Shown: positions 51,202 to 62,576 of the stretch, in pieces | How the letters are laid out: every line of letters starts with the position of its first letter | Position numbering within the stretch: the stretch's first letter is position 1 | Source of the DNA: Pontibacterium granulatum | Lineage (GTDB): Bacteria > Pseudomonadota > Gammaproteobacteria > Pseudomonadales > Balneatricaceae | Length of the DNA: 64,000 nucleotides | Reading direction: 5' to 3' | NCBI RefSeq assembly: GCF_029961155.1 | Contig: NZ_JASBRH010000004.1 | Location: forward strand, 1-64,000 | Notes under the pieces: model-generated | The model's database searches: none | Seen by the model: only the letters and a program-made list of their open reading frames with translations | Told to the model about the DNA's origin: nothing | Made by a program: the position numbers and the translations under genes

Positions 51202-52313
51202 GCAGCACCTCCTTTACGACGCAGGCGCGGCATCGGAATACGGTCAAACAACCGGCCCCAGAACCGCCCCGCAAACAGCAGATTCAAAGCGATCCCCAGG
51301 AACACCAGATGCACGGCATACAGCACAATCACGTCCGCTTTGCCATCTTCGACCTTACTCCGGGCCGTGCTCAGTAACATCAAATAGAGAAGATACATAA
51401 TGATCGACGGCAGCATCTTGGCGTAACGCCCCTGACGCGGATTCACCTGACTCAGTGGCACCGCCAACAGCGTCACCACCAGCGCCAGAATGGGAAGGGA
51501 GAAGCGCCAGTGTAGCTGCGCCTTGTCAACACGGTGGTCCGAAACCATCAATTCTGCGGTGGATTTGGCCGACGCTTTGGTCACACCTGAAATGATTTCG
51601 GGCGGGTTCAGGCGCACACCGTATTTACTGAAGGTTGTTTCCGTGAAGTCTGCCCGCCCGGGATGGCCCTCATAGCGCACACCGTTCTGCAGCACCAGAA
51701 ATTCCTGACCGGTTTCACCTTCACTGCTTTTCTGACCGGACTCCGCTACCACAATCGCAGGCACACTTTTGGCGGTACGTTCCATCAGAAAGATACGCCC
51801 CAGAGTACCATCATCACCGACATGGTCTGTGTAGGAAACGCGACGGTTCTTGCCGGTATGTTTCTGAAAACGCCCAACGGTCAGGCTTTCCAACTGGCTA
51901 CGGGATTTCTGTTCATCAAAGATACGCACGGTCTCAGCCGCGCCCATCGGGGATACCCACAAGCTCAACAGGGCGACGAGTCCTGCGGAAAGGAGAGCCG
52001 GCCCCATGGCATACCCCACCAGCCGCTTTTGGCTGATGCCACAGGCGTTTAGCACCACCATCTCACTTTCGAGATAGAGCCGGCCATAACCGAGCAAAAT
52101 CCCGAGGAACAGTCCGAGCGGCAGGATCAGCTCGAGGAAACCCGGGATACGATAAGCCATGATCTCGAAAAGGACGTCCGCAGCAAGATCACCGGAAGCA
52201 GCTTCAGAGAGGTACTTAATAAAACGTCCGCTGACCAGAATCAGCAATAAAACACCGGTCACGGCCACTGTGCTGTTGAGCACTTCCCGTGCCAAATATC
52301 GAAAAACGATCAC
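51198..52313 (-). CDS. lptF: LPS export permease LptF
   Basis: The partner permease of LptG, 371 residues, with the same three-plus-three helix layout around a periplasmic jellyroll domain. The N terminus MIVFRYLAREVLNSTVAVTG and the WRFSLPILALVVTLLAVPLSQVNPRQGRY segment (in pieces) are typical. The start codon is GTG. It is divergent from pepA, the conserved arrangement. Confidence 0.94.
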   Translation of the reverse strand: MIVFRYLAREVLNSTVAVTGVLLLILVSGRFIKYLSEAASGDLAADVLFEIMAYRIPGFLELILPLGLFLGILLGYGRLYLESEMVVLNACGISQKRLVGYAMGPALLSAGLVALLSLWVSPMGAAETVRIFDEQKSRSQLESLTVGRFQKHTGKNRRVSYTDHVGDDGTLGRIFLMERTAKSVPAIVVAESGQKSSEGETGQEFLVLQNGVRYEGHPGRADFTETTFSKYGVRLNPPEIISGVTKASAKSTAELMVSDHRVDKAQLHWRFSLPILALVVTLLAVPLSQVNPRQGRYAKMLPSIIMYLLYLMLLSTARSKVEDGKADVIVLYAVHLVFLGIALNLLFAGRFWGRLFDRIPMPRLRRKGGAA

Positions 52314-52344
52314 TTCCGCTACTCTGTTACGAACTGAAAAATGG

Positions 52345-52373
52345 TTTATAGTGGGCCGATAATTATCCTTTAA
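52345..52373 (-). promoter_or_regulatory. Putative lptF promoter
   Basis: On the minus strand TTAAAG (52368-52373) and TATAAA (52345-52350) are 17 bases apart, about 30 bases before the lptF GTG. The -35 is weak. Confidence 0.4.
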
Positions 52374-52566
52374 TCTGTACCCAATGTCTTGCTCAGAGAT
52401 CTGTAATCACCTGATAGATGACAGATAAGCGTGCAAAACCGTTCCGGAGCGGGATCACACCAAGCTGTGAATCCATTCCGAAGATCATCCGTAATACAGG
52501 ATCCGGAACGGATTGGGCGATACAGAATCGTAGGGCCTGTTAGCCGTCTGTTTTAATGGAGTCAGC

Positions 52567-54060
52567 ATGGATTTTGAAATTGTTAATGGCGATGTTGCCA
52601 GCTGTGAAACCGAGTGTCTGGTAGTTGGCATTGAAGCCGACGGTCAGTTGTCCCCATCAGCGCAAGCACTGGACACGGCCGCTCAGGGCTACATCAGCGA
52701 TATTGTGGGCGGTGGTGATATTCAGGGCAAAACGGCAGAAACCCTGCTGCTGCAAAAGGTACCGGGTGTCAGCGCACGCCGTGTCCTGCTGGTTGGCCTG
52801 GGCGCAAGTGACGAGCGTAACGACCGCAACTACCGTAAGATCGTAAAATCAGCGATGGGCGCGATCAAGGGCGTACGCACTGAAAGCGCAGTGTTCTCCC
52901 TGGACGGCCTGGGCAGCAACGATGACGACCAGTACCGCCAGCTGCGCCACCTGATTGAGTGGGCCGGTGCCGAGTTGTACATCTACGACGAAACCAAGAG
53001 CAAAAAAGCCGATCCGCTGGCACTGAACAAGCTGGCGATCCTGCTGAGCGAAGATGACACCGAGCTGGGCGAATACGCGCTGCTGGACGGTGTTGCGCTG
53101 ATCAACGGTATCAGCACCGCGCGTGACCTGGGCAACCTGCCGGGTAACATCTGTACCCCGACCTACCTGGCGGAACAGGCGATCGCCCTGGCTGCGGAAC
53201 ACGAAGCGCTGGAAACCACCATCCTCGACGAAGACGAGATGCGTCAGTTGGGCATGCACTCCCTGCTGTCTGTAGGTAACGGCAGCGACCAGCCATCCAA
53301 GCTGATCGTGATGCACTACAAAGGTGGCTCCGAAGAGGACAAAAACCACGTGTTGGTCGGCAAAGGCATCACCTTTGATACCGGCGGCATCAGCCTGAAA
53401 CCGGGCGCATCCATGGACGAGATGAAGTTCGACATGTGTGGTGCCGCGTCCGTATTTGGTGCCATGACCGCCCTGTGCGAAATGAACCTGGAGCTGAACG
53501 TTGTGGGTATCGTTGCGGCAGCGGAGAACATGCCAAGCGGTCGTGCGACTAAACCGGGCGACATCGTCACCACTATGTCCGGCCAGACCGTTGAGATCCT
53601 GAACACCGACGCGGAAGGTCGACTGGTCCTCTGTGACGCCCTGACCTACGCCGAGCGTTTCGAACCGGAAACCGTGGTTGACGTCGCTACCCTGACCGGT
53701 GCCTGCATCGTAGCCCTGGGCCACCAGGCAACCGGCCTGCTGAGTAACGACGATACCCTGGCCAACGACCTGCTGGAAGCGGGCAATCAGGCGGCGGACA
53801 AAGCCTGGCGTCTGCCGCTGTGGGACGAATATCAGGAACAGCTGGATTCCAACTTCGCCGATATCGCCAACATCGGTGGACCACCAGCGGGTACCATCAC
53901 TGCAGCGTGCTTCCTGTCGCGCTTTACCAAGAGCTACCGTTGGGCGCACCTGGATATCGCCGGTGTTGCCTGGAACAGCAAAGGTAAAGAGAAAGGCGCA
54001 ACCGGTCGCTGTGTACCTTTGCTGACCCAGCACCTGATGAACCTGGCGGCTGAAGACTGA
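52567..54060 (+). CDS. pepA: Leucyl aminopeptidase PepA
   Basis: A hexameric M17 zinc/manganese aminopeptidase; in E. coli it also binds DNA in Xer recombination and carAB control. The 497 residues carry the catalytic metal motifs GKGITFDTGGISLKPG and NTDAEGRLVLCDALTYAE. GGAG sits 7 bases before the ATG. holC follows after one base. Confidence 0.97.
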   Translation: MDFEIVNGDVASCETECLVVGIEADGQLSPSAQALDTAAQGYISDIVGGGDIQGKTAETLLLQKVPGVSARRVLLVGLGASDERNDRNYRKIVKSAMGAIKGVRTESAVFSLDGLGSNDDDQYRQLRHLIEWAGAELYIYDETKSKKADPLALNKLAILLSEDDTELGEYALLDGVALINGISTARDLGNLPGNICTPTYLAEQAIALAAEHEALETTILDEDEMRQLGMHSLLSVGNGSDQPSKLIVMHYKGGSEEDKNHVLVGKGITFDTGGISLKPGASMDEMKFDMCGAASVFGAMTALCEMNLELNVVGIVAAAENMPSGRATKPGDIVTTMSGQTVEILNTDAEGRLVLCDALTYAERFEPETVVDVATLTGACIVALGHQATGLLSNDDTLANDLLEAGNQAADKAWRLPLWDEYQEQLDSNFADIANIGGPPAGTITAACFLSRFTKSYRWAHLDIAGVAWNSKGKEKGATGRCVPLLTQHLMNLAAED

Positions 54061-54061
54061 T

Positions 54062-54496
54062 ATGACTGAAGCGGACTTCTACGTCCTGCCGGCCTCCGAC
54101 CCGGAAGCCCGCGCCCTCTTCCTGTGCCGTTTGTGCGATCGCGTACTCGGCACGGGCAAGCAGATGCATATCCACTGCACCGGTGAAGAGGAGGCGGCCC
54201 ATCTGGACCAGCTGTTATGGGAACACAAACCTGAAGCGTTTCTGCCCCACGCCATGATCGGCGCCGACACCCCGGCCCCGATCACCTTGGGTTGGGCGGA
54301 TCAGCGTCCGGATCACCAACAGGTGTTTGTAAACATGGCGCTGGATCTGCCGGAAGATGCCCTGAACTACGAACGAATCCTTGAGATCGTGGTACAGGAG
54401 CCTTCCATACTGCAGGCCACCCGCAACAACTACCGGCTTTACCAGGACAAAGGCATTACCTCCCGCATGAACGACATGCGAAAGAAGGCCCGCTAA
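54062..54496 (+). CDS. holC: DNA polymerase III chi subunit
   Basis: Chi links the clamp loader to single-strand binding protein. The 144 residues start TEADFYVLPASDPEARALFL and contain ALDLPEDALNYERILEIV, matching HolC length and pattern. It lies one base after pepA, as in the usual pepA-holC-valS string, but here the dioxygenase gene interrupts before valS. Confidence 0.94.
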   Translation: MTEADFYVLPASDPEARALFLCRLCDRVLGTGKQMHIHCTGEEEAAHLDQLLWEHKPEAFLPHAMIGADTPAPITLGWADQRPDHQQVFVNMALDLPEDALNYERILEIVVQEPSILQATRNNYRLYQDKGITSRMNDMRKKAR

Positions 54497-54560
54497 GCTG
54501 TATCAGGCCCCGTTCGGCCGATTGTCTGAACGGGGTCACATCCTACACTGCCTGATCTTT

Positions 54561-55664
54561 CTATCCCCTCACCTGGTGCTGGCGTGTCTCGTCGATCAGG
54601 TATTTCAGCCACTTCAGATACGGTGTCCCACCGGTGCCCTGCGGGTCATTGCAGCGCCGTGCAATGTATTTGATCGCCCAGTGGTAATGCACCTCCCTGA
54701 ACTCCGCCATCTGCTCCAGCACCTGGTTAAAACGCTCCCGCGAGGCCACCGGCCGCACATCGGGCAGTTCTCTCACCGCATCCAGCCAAATCACGTGCTC
54801 CCTCGGCATATAGTGGCGCATGTCATTCAGGTGGCTGATCAGCCGGTTGGGCTGATGGGGAATCTTCATAAACTCCACCAGCGTGGGCATCACCGAACTC
54901 TGCGCGCCGGTTTCTCCCCGGAAGTTCACTGTTTGCCCCATCGACTCGTAGGTCACATCCCGGAACTGACCGATATAGGGTCGGAAACGGCTGAAGTAGA
55001 GCTCGTCCGACATCTTGTCCGGAATACGACGCAGCACCTGCAGGATGTTGTCCATCGCAGACGAGATCTGCTCCAGACAGTTATCCACAGCCTCCTGATC
55101 GGCAAAGCTGTTGTCCTCTTCCAGTGTCAGGATCGCATCGATAATGCGTGCCGCGTGCGCCTCGATCTCCACATGCACCAGGATAAACCAGTGCTCATCG
55201 TACAGATGCACAAAGTTCTGGAGGGTATCGATGTTGCCCAGTTCAATCCCCCGTGTCGGATCAAAGCGCTTCCAGTTGAACAGGGCATAACCGTCGTAGC
55301 TCAGGATCGGCGGGCGCCCCAACAACTCGGTAATTTTGCACAGTGGCCGGGCGATATTGGCGGGCAATGAGTGCGTGACCGGCTGGCCGATCTGGTTGAT
55401 GTAGCCCGAAGCGATAAAGCCCAGACGCAGGTAATACAATCGCGCCTGCGGCAGCAACACGGGCGGTATATTGGGGTGGGGCCACTCGGGCAGGGTCTGG
55501 CCACGCAGGTAGGACCTGAACTCGGGTTCCAGCAGCAAACTGGGCAGATCATGACCGATATTATCGAGAATTTCGTACTTATCCCCGAGGGTTAACCGGG
55601 TGTCCGGGTCCTCCGCAGGCAAGAAACCACGCTCGCGAAGGCCGTTGCGAAGGTAATCATGCAT
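54561..55664 (-). CDS. Indoleamine 2,3-dioxygenase-family heme protein
   Basis: The 367-residue product resembles animal and fungal indoleamine 2,3-dioxygenase, which opens the indole ring of tryptophan. Aligned by eye with human IDO1: the proximal heme ligand is His326 (VHYHWAIKYI, human SYHLQIVTKYI). The substrate-binding segment FFSVLR appears as YFSRFR with Arg kept. GAQSS, MRHYMPREH and GTGGT also match. It shows no similarity to the bacterial tryptophan dioxygenase KynA. The gene is antisense between holC and valS, with no kynurenine genes nearby, so the substrate is unproven. Confidence 0.85.
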   Translation of the reverse strand: MHDYLRNGLRERGFLPAEDPDTRLTLGDKYEILDNIGHDLPSLLLEPEFRSYLRGQTLPEWPHPNIPPVLLPQARLYYLRLGFIASGYINQIGQPVTHSLPANIARPLCKITELLGRPPILSYDGYALFNWKRFDPTRGIELGNIDTLQNFVHLYDEHWFILVHVEIEAHAARIIDAILTLEEDNSFADQEAVDNCLEQISSAMDNILQVLRRIPDKMSDELYFSRFRPYIGQFRDVTYESMGQTVNFRGETGAQSSVMPTLVEFMKIPHQPNRLISHLNDMRHYMPREHVIWLDAVRELPDVRPVASRERFNQVLEQMAEFREVHYHWAIKYIARRCNDPQGTGGTPYLKWLKYLIDETRQHQVRG

Positions 55665-55788
55665 AAGGATTTTCCCCCTTCTGCTCGATTTCGATGTTAG
55701 ACCGCAAACTCAGCCCTACATTCCATCGCCGTCAATCTGTATAATTTGGCGATTAATTTTGAACGAAGATTAGAGAAGCCAGAATCTA

Positions 55789-58644
<2,856 letters not shown>

Positions 58645-58671
58645 GGTTTTGTGACCTTACGCCCTGAATTG

Positions 58672-58698
58672 AAAAAGCCCGCGAATGCGGGCTTTTTT
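58672..58698 (+). terminator. Terminator after valS
   Basis: The stem aaagcccgc / gcgggcttt with an aat loop is followed by TTTT. It marks the end of the housekeeping block. Confidence 0.9.
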
Positions 58699-58719
58699 GT
58701 GCGCGTTTGTTGCTGCGGG

Positions 58720-59130
58720 CTTTTATACCCTTTGGGGGCCGACCGCGGCAAACCTCGGACTATCTGAATTCCACCGAACTATAACGTAACCATTGACACT
58801 GTAGGGCATCGATTTATCGTGCCTCCCGCGGTGCTTTTGGGGTGCCGCTGATTCCAGATGCTTTCTGGTGTCTCGTTCCAATGTTCTGCGTGAAAATGGG
58901 GATTGATGTTCATCCACCTGTTCGTTGGTCAAGGGGAACACGCATTCCCCTTTACGATCCCCCGCGCCCCTACTACTTGCCCGCTTCGCGGGTTCCCTGC
59001 GCGCTTCACAATCAATCGACGCTGCGGAACTCGGCCTTCGGCCTCAAACAGTCCTCGCGTTTATTCGATTGATCGCAGAAGTGCTCGGCGGAGTAGAAGG
59101 GGATCAAAGTTCATACCGAGCTCCTTAAAT
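58720..59130. repeat. Hairpin-rich non-coding block, probable dispersed repeat
   Basis: About 400 bases with no convincing gene but several short perfect palindromes: aaggggaa...ttcccctt (58931-58952), cccgcttcgcggg (58980-58992) and ggccttcggcc (59033-59043). The minus-strand text 'ggccgaaggccgag ... gggaacccgcgaagcgggcaag' resembles a degenerate interspersed repeat I associate with many proteobacterial genomes. A short minus-strand open frame (58723-58941) looks like a remnant, with no recognisable family. Copy number needs a genome search. Confidence 0.45.
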
Positions 59131-59326
59131 CTCTGCGTAGATATTATCTTAACTATCACAGGTTTATCCAAGGACTGCGCATTCGTTGCTTTGTGCTTAA
59201 CTTTCGAAGTGCAGTTTGCCCTGCGGCATCACGGCTTAGAGTAATTTTGCTTTCGGCTTTTTTCCGGCTAAGATGGCCGGACTACGAATATTCTCTTATG
59301 GCAAAATTTCTGAGTTAAGGACAACC
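59131..59326. other. Gene-free leader region of the accessory block
   Basis: No gene is supportable. A short hairpin (ccggc...gccgg, 59264-59280) lies about 45 bases before the small ORF at 59327 and could be a remnant terminator. Promoter boxes for the protease unit are probably here or just downstream, but none is convincing. Confidence 0.35.
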
Positions 59327-59440
59327 ATGTACCAACAAATCGGACTGTATATCCTTCCCTCCCTAGCTTCTCAAAGCCTTTTGCCTGCCATATCAACGCG
59401 CAGGGATACCGATGCGCTAAGTATATCCGTAAAGGCCTGA
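59327..59440 (+). CDS. Possible 37-residue small protein
   Basis: A short frame from ATG to TGA with AAGGA spaced correctly (6 bases) before it. The product begins MYQQIGLYILPSLASQSLL, a moderately hydrophobic amphipathic stretch, and ends in a charged tail. It lies 30 bases before the protease gene, so it could be a leader peptide or a coupled small protein. The good ribosome binding site is the only support. Confidence 0.3.
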   Translation: MYQQIGLYILPSLASQSLLPAISTRRDTDALSISVKA

Positions 59441-59470
59441 CGTACTTTCCAACCTCTTATAGGAACGAAA

Positions 59471-60670
59471 ATGAAAAGGATACTGACTCTGCTTCTGGCT
59501 GTTGTACTAACAGGCTGTGAAGCAACAGCAGTAAAAGATACTGCATCGATTCAGACTAAAGCTGTTCTTTCGCAAGACATTCAAACTCCGGTCCAAGTGC
59601 CAGTAGCATTTTATGTCGATCGAGGAAAGCCAGAACTCGGTGTGAACTTCTACGGTCAGCTGGAAAAGGCCACGAAATTTGTCGGCGATAGTATGTTTAT
59701 GAGCGCCGAGAAGGTATCAACGGATAGTAAGTATCAGTTTCTGATCTACTTTAAGACTTCCAGCCGGTGGGATCGTACATGGGGCGGTTGGGATTCTGTT
59801 ATCGACATGACAGTTTATTCCAAGACTGGCGAAAACCTGTACAGCACTTCAACACCTACCAGTACTGCTGCAATGACCGGCCTGTACGATATGACGGCCA
59901 TCTACAACTCATTCGCTCAAGGAACTAAAGAAGCCATTACCGGTTTCCTGAATTCACAGGGTTCTGCAAATCTGGCCAAGGCCCAAGCCGACTTTATTGT
60001 GAACCCGGTTGTACTGTCCCTTAAAGACATTCTGGGGGATAAGTATTCACCTGAGTCCACCGGTACTGGCTTCTTTGTGAATAAAGACGGTCAGCTGGTA
60101 ACCTCTGCCCATGTGGTAGATCAGTGTTTGTACCTGGAAGTGCGACACAAAGGCCAAAAACTGCCTGCCAAGGTAGAACACTTCAGCTCCATTCTTGATC
60201 TGGCGGTTGTGAGCACCGACTTTACGCAGACAAACCACGCAACCATCAGCAACACGAAAGCACCGTCGCTGGGTAAGCAGGTTTTTGTTACCGGTTTCCC
60301 TCTCTCCGGTATTTTGTCTGAGTACCCATCTCTGACGATGGGTAACGTAAGCTCTCTTGGTGGTCTGAAAGGCTCGCAGGGACACTTCCAGTTCAGCGCT
60401 CCAATCCAGCCCGGCAACAGCGGCGGCGCAGTGGTTGATTTCAGAGGCAATGTCTTGGGCGTTGTATCCAGCACCCTGAATCAGGAGATGATGCTGACCG
60501 AGATGAAGACCACCTCTCAGAACGTCAACTTCGGTGTGGAGGTTGGGCTGCTGAAACGTTTCCTCGATAAGAAGAACATTTCTTACCCTCTGGCAGACAG
60601 TAAAACTGATTTCGAAACTTCGTCTGCTGCGGCGGTTGAATACACAAACCAAGTGCTTTGTTACAAGTAA
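59471..60670 (+). CDS. Lipoprotein with C-terminal trypsin-like serine protease domain
   Basis: A 399-residue predicted lipoprotein: lipobox VLTGC, lipidated Cys16. Residues about 40-175 form an unrecognised domain with aromatic-rich strands (SSRWDRTWGGWDSVIDMTVY). Residues about 195-370 are a trypsin-like protease of the DegP/HtrA style without a PDZ: the triad is His214 (TSAHVVD), Asp243 (ILDLAVV) and Ser317 (PGNSGGAVVD). AGGAACG precedes the ATG. The next gene follows after 12 bases, so the two probably act together in the envelope. The target is unknown. Confidence 0.85.
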   Translation: MKRILTLLLAVVLTGCEATAVKDTASIQTKAVLSQDIQTPVQVPVAFYVDRGKPELGVNFYGQLEKATKFVGDSMFMSAEKVSTDSKYQFLIYFKTSSRWDRTWGGWDSVIDMTVYSKTGENLYSTSTPTSTAAMTGLYDMTAIYNSFAQGTKEAITGFLNSQGSANLAKAQADFIVNPVVLSLKDILGDKYSPESTGTGFFVNKDGQLVTSAHVVDQCLYLEVRHKGQKLPAKVEHFSSILDLAVVSTDFTQTNHATISNTKAPSLGKQVFVTGFPLSGILSEYPSLTMGNVSSLGGLKGSQGHFQFSAPIQPGNSGGAVVDFRGNVLGVVSSTLNQEMMLTEMKTTSQNVNFGVEVGLLKRFLDKKNISYPLADSKTDFETSSAAAVEYTNQVLCYK

Positions 60671-60682
60671 ACGGAGGTACTC

Positions 60683-61240
60683 ATGATGAAAGCTCTACTC
60701 AAAGGATGTATTGCATCACTACTTGTGGTACTGGCTTCCCCTTCTCTGGCCGAAGACTATCAGCACACCGGTGAAAAATATCCGCCAGTACTGTTCGTAA
60801 CTAATATCGAGAATCAGAGCTTCAAAGATAAGCTGGTCAGTTACGGCGCTTTTCAGAAAATTGATGCCGAATCTGTAGGTCTTCCGATTGGCGTCCGTGT
60901 TCTGAAAGGTCGCCGTACCAAATCCGACGGTACTCAGTTCTCAACGCTCATGCTTTCTGCCACTACACTTGGTCTGATTCCGGTCGTTTCTAACACCGAA
61001 TTTAAAGTGCGCTACGAAGTATTCGTCCTGGGTCGATCTATTGCTGAGTTCAACTACCAGACCGACTCTACTGAGGCGAACAGTCTCTGGGCAGGGCAGC
61101 CAGGATCACGTCCAAACAAGCCATCTGAGGATCTGTTTATGGAATACACCCTGTCTCAGTTCCTGAATGAACTCAAAGATCATAAAGAGGTGCAAGAACT
61201 CTTTGCCGAGTACCACGAGTACTTCCCAGTTAAGAAATAA
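60683..61240 (+). CDS. Exported protein of unknown function, partner of the protease lipoprotein
   Basis: A 185-residue protein with a signal peptide (about 1-23, ending SPSLA). The mature part has no cysteine and predicted beta structure. An acidic, helical C terminus (SQFLNELKDHKEVQELFAEY) follows. A strong GGAGG lies 6 bases before the first ATG. I do not recognise the family. Its tight linkage to the protease suggests substrate, inhibitor or co-factor. Confidence 0.75.
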   Translation: MMKALLKGCIASLLVVLASPSLAEDYQHTGEKYPPVLFVTNIENQSFKDKLVSYGAFQKIDAESVGLPIGVRVLKGRRTKSDGTQFSTLMLSATTLGLIPVVSNTEFKVRYEVFVLGRSIAEFNYQTDSTEANSLWAGQPGSRPNKPSEDLFMEYTLSQFLNELKDHKEVQELFAEYHEYFPVKK

Positions 61241-61253
61241 ACGTCCGCTTTAC

Positions 61254-61287
61254 GGGCCTTACTCTGCAATGACAGTAAGGCTCGTTT
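61254..61287 (+). terminator. Terminator after the protease unit
   Basis: The stem gccttact / agtaaggc with a 10-base loop, then TCGTTTCTC, follows the stop by about 15 bases. The T run is interrupted. Confidence 0.6.
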
Positions 61288-61361
61288 CTCCCATCATGAG
61301 CAGGCACTCCCCTATACAAGCACAGCGTACTCATCCTCAGCTGATGAAAGTAGTTCGGGTA

Positions 61362-61384
61362 AAGGGAACAGATTTATTTCCCTT
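61362..61384. repeat. Short REP-like inverted repeat
   Basis: A perfect inverted repeat aagggaa / ttccctt around cagatttat. The text 'aagggaacagatttatttccctt' is close to the 'GGGGACAGATTTATTT' words often found near REP-associated (RAYT) transposase genes. No transposase is visible, so this may be a relic or simple chance. Confidence 0.35.
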
Positions 61385-61385
61385 G

Positions 61386-61921
61386 TCACCTCCCACAAAC
61401 CTCATCCCGCAACTGAATAGTCCTTGGATCTCTACTACTCATCGCCTGAATTCTGAGCACCGAGCACTGCTGTCGCCTTTTCAGCTCCTGATCATCCGCT
61501 ACTGTAGAACGTCTTACCTCTGCAACCACGGATTTAAATTCCACCGATGCTGCGCAGTAGAGATTCTTTAGTTTCTGATGCTTCCAGTGGTCACTTGGAT
61601 TATTGGTCAGGTGACGGCAGGTTTCGATGAACAGTGCGCGGGCGGCGCGAGTGCATTTGGAGTATTCCAGCAGGTTGTGTTTGAGCTGGGCGCAGACGGA
61701 ATTTTTACGTAAGCGCCATAGCTGGTACTGGAACGTGACTGGCTGGTCTCTGTAGATCACATGCTTAGATTCAAGCTCAACACCCAACATATCGCGCTGG
61801 GTGGAGGTGACGTGTAGGCAAGGTCGTGGATAAAGGAACTGTACGCGCGGGCAATCACGTTGCCCGCGTGCAGTGGTGCGGAGACCAGTAGAAGTAAAAC
61901 GAAGAGACGCGTCCAATGCAT
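61386..61921 (-). pseudogene. Frameshifted gene for a small secreted protein
   Basis: From the ATG at 61921 the frame encodes a clear signal peptide (MHWTRLFVLLLLVSAPLHA) followed by GNVIARA, but soon meets a stop. The frame one base earlier continues sensibly: QFLYPRPCLHVTSTQRDMLG, FQYQLWRLRKNSVCAQLKHN, then CTRAARALFIETCRHLTNN to a stop at 61386. The switch falls in the CG repeat near 61840-61850 (cgcgcg), consistent with a 2-base slip. The joined product would be about 178 residues with several cysteines. It is either a recent pseudogene or a sequencing error. The family is unknown. Confidence 0.6.
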
Positions 61922-62156
61922 CGTACAAACCCTGTATCCAATCCTTACCCAGCCCATCCCGGCCGGTTATTGAACAGTAGTGTGCTACGTGTTCGTTTTG
62001 GGTGCAAGCCATTGCAGGTGGGGCCTGGCACTTACTGTGTTTTCAGCTGGCCTCGCAGATGGGTCGGGCCGTAGCCCTTATTTCTCTATACCGGCCGATT
62101 ATTCATAAACTTTCCGGTACGCTGAACAGGGTGTACGTTCTTGTTAGGGTATAGCA

Positions 62157-62576
62157 ATGAAAAGCAAAACCGTGGGTATTATCGATAAGACCACTGCAAT
62201 GTCTTTGCAGGCGCTGGAGCAGCTTGCGGCTGAGTCCGATTGTATTCTGCAACTGACGGTCACAGCTGTGCTGGAGGCGGAGTCAGCACACTTTGAGGGC
62301 GGCGATACCTGGGTATTTGACCGGTATAGGGTGAACATCGACAGATGTATTTTTCCAGTTCAGCCCGACTCTGACTGGATGAACAACACGCTGATCATGC
62401 CAGGGGTCAAAAAGGGATGCCCCGAGGTTAACACGCTTCAGATCGGAAGCTGTTATATCGCGTTTTACAACTACAGTGCGATGGCCAGGGGCTATTCGCT
62501 GGAGGGCTTGTTACCTGTGACGGAGGAGATAGCCCTTCAGATCACCCACGCCACTCAGAACGCAGGCGAATGTTAG
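62157..62576 (+). CDS. Hypothetical protein
   Basis: A 139-residue protein with no signal peptide or membrane helix. It has four cysteines (DCILQL, DRCIFPV, KKGCPEVN, GSCYIAFYN) and an aromatic-rich middle (GGDTWVFDRYRVNIDRC). AGGG lies 7 bases before the ATG. I do not recognise it. It starts the run of small unknown genes that extends to the right edge. Confidence 0.6.
   Translation: MKSKTVGIIDKTTAMSLQALEQLAAESDCILQLTVTAVLEAESAHFEGGDTWVFDRYRVNIDRCIFPVQPDSDWMNNTLIMPGVKKGCPEVNTLQIGSCYIAFYNYSAMARGYSLEGLLPVTEEIALQITHATQNAGEC

Noticed and set aside
52849-54033. 394-codon minus-strand frame opposite pepA
   Set aside because: pepA motifs and ribosome binding site are clear; the antisense product is Val/Gln-rich and resembles nothing.
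54507-54536. Hairpin between holC and the dioxygenase gene
   Set aside because: The stem ccccgttc/gaacgggg has no T run, so a terminator cannot be claimed with confidence.
58903-59244. 113-codon plus-strand frame in the hairpin-rich block
   Set aside because: No ribosome binding site, Arg/Ser/Pro-rich low-quality composition and overlapping palindromes; treated as non-coding.
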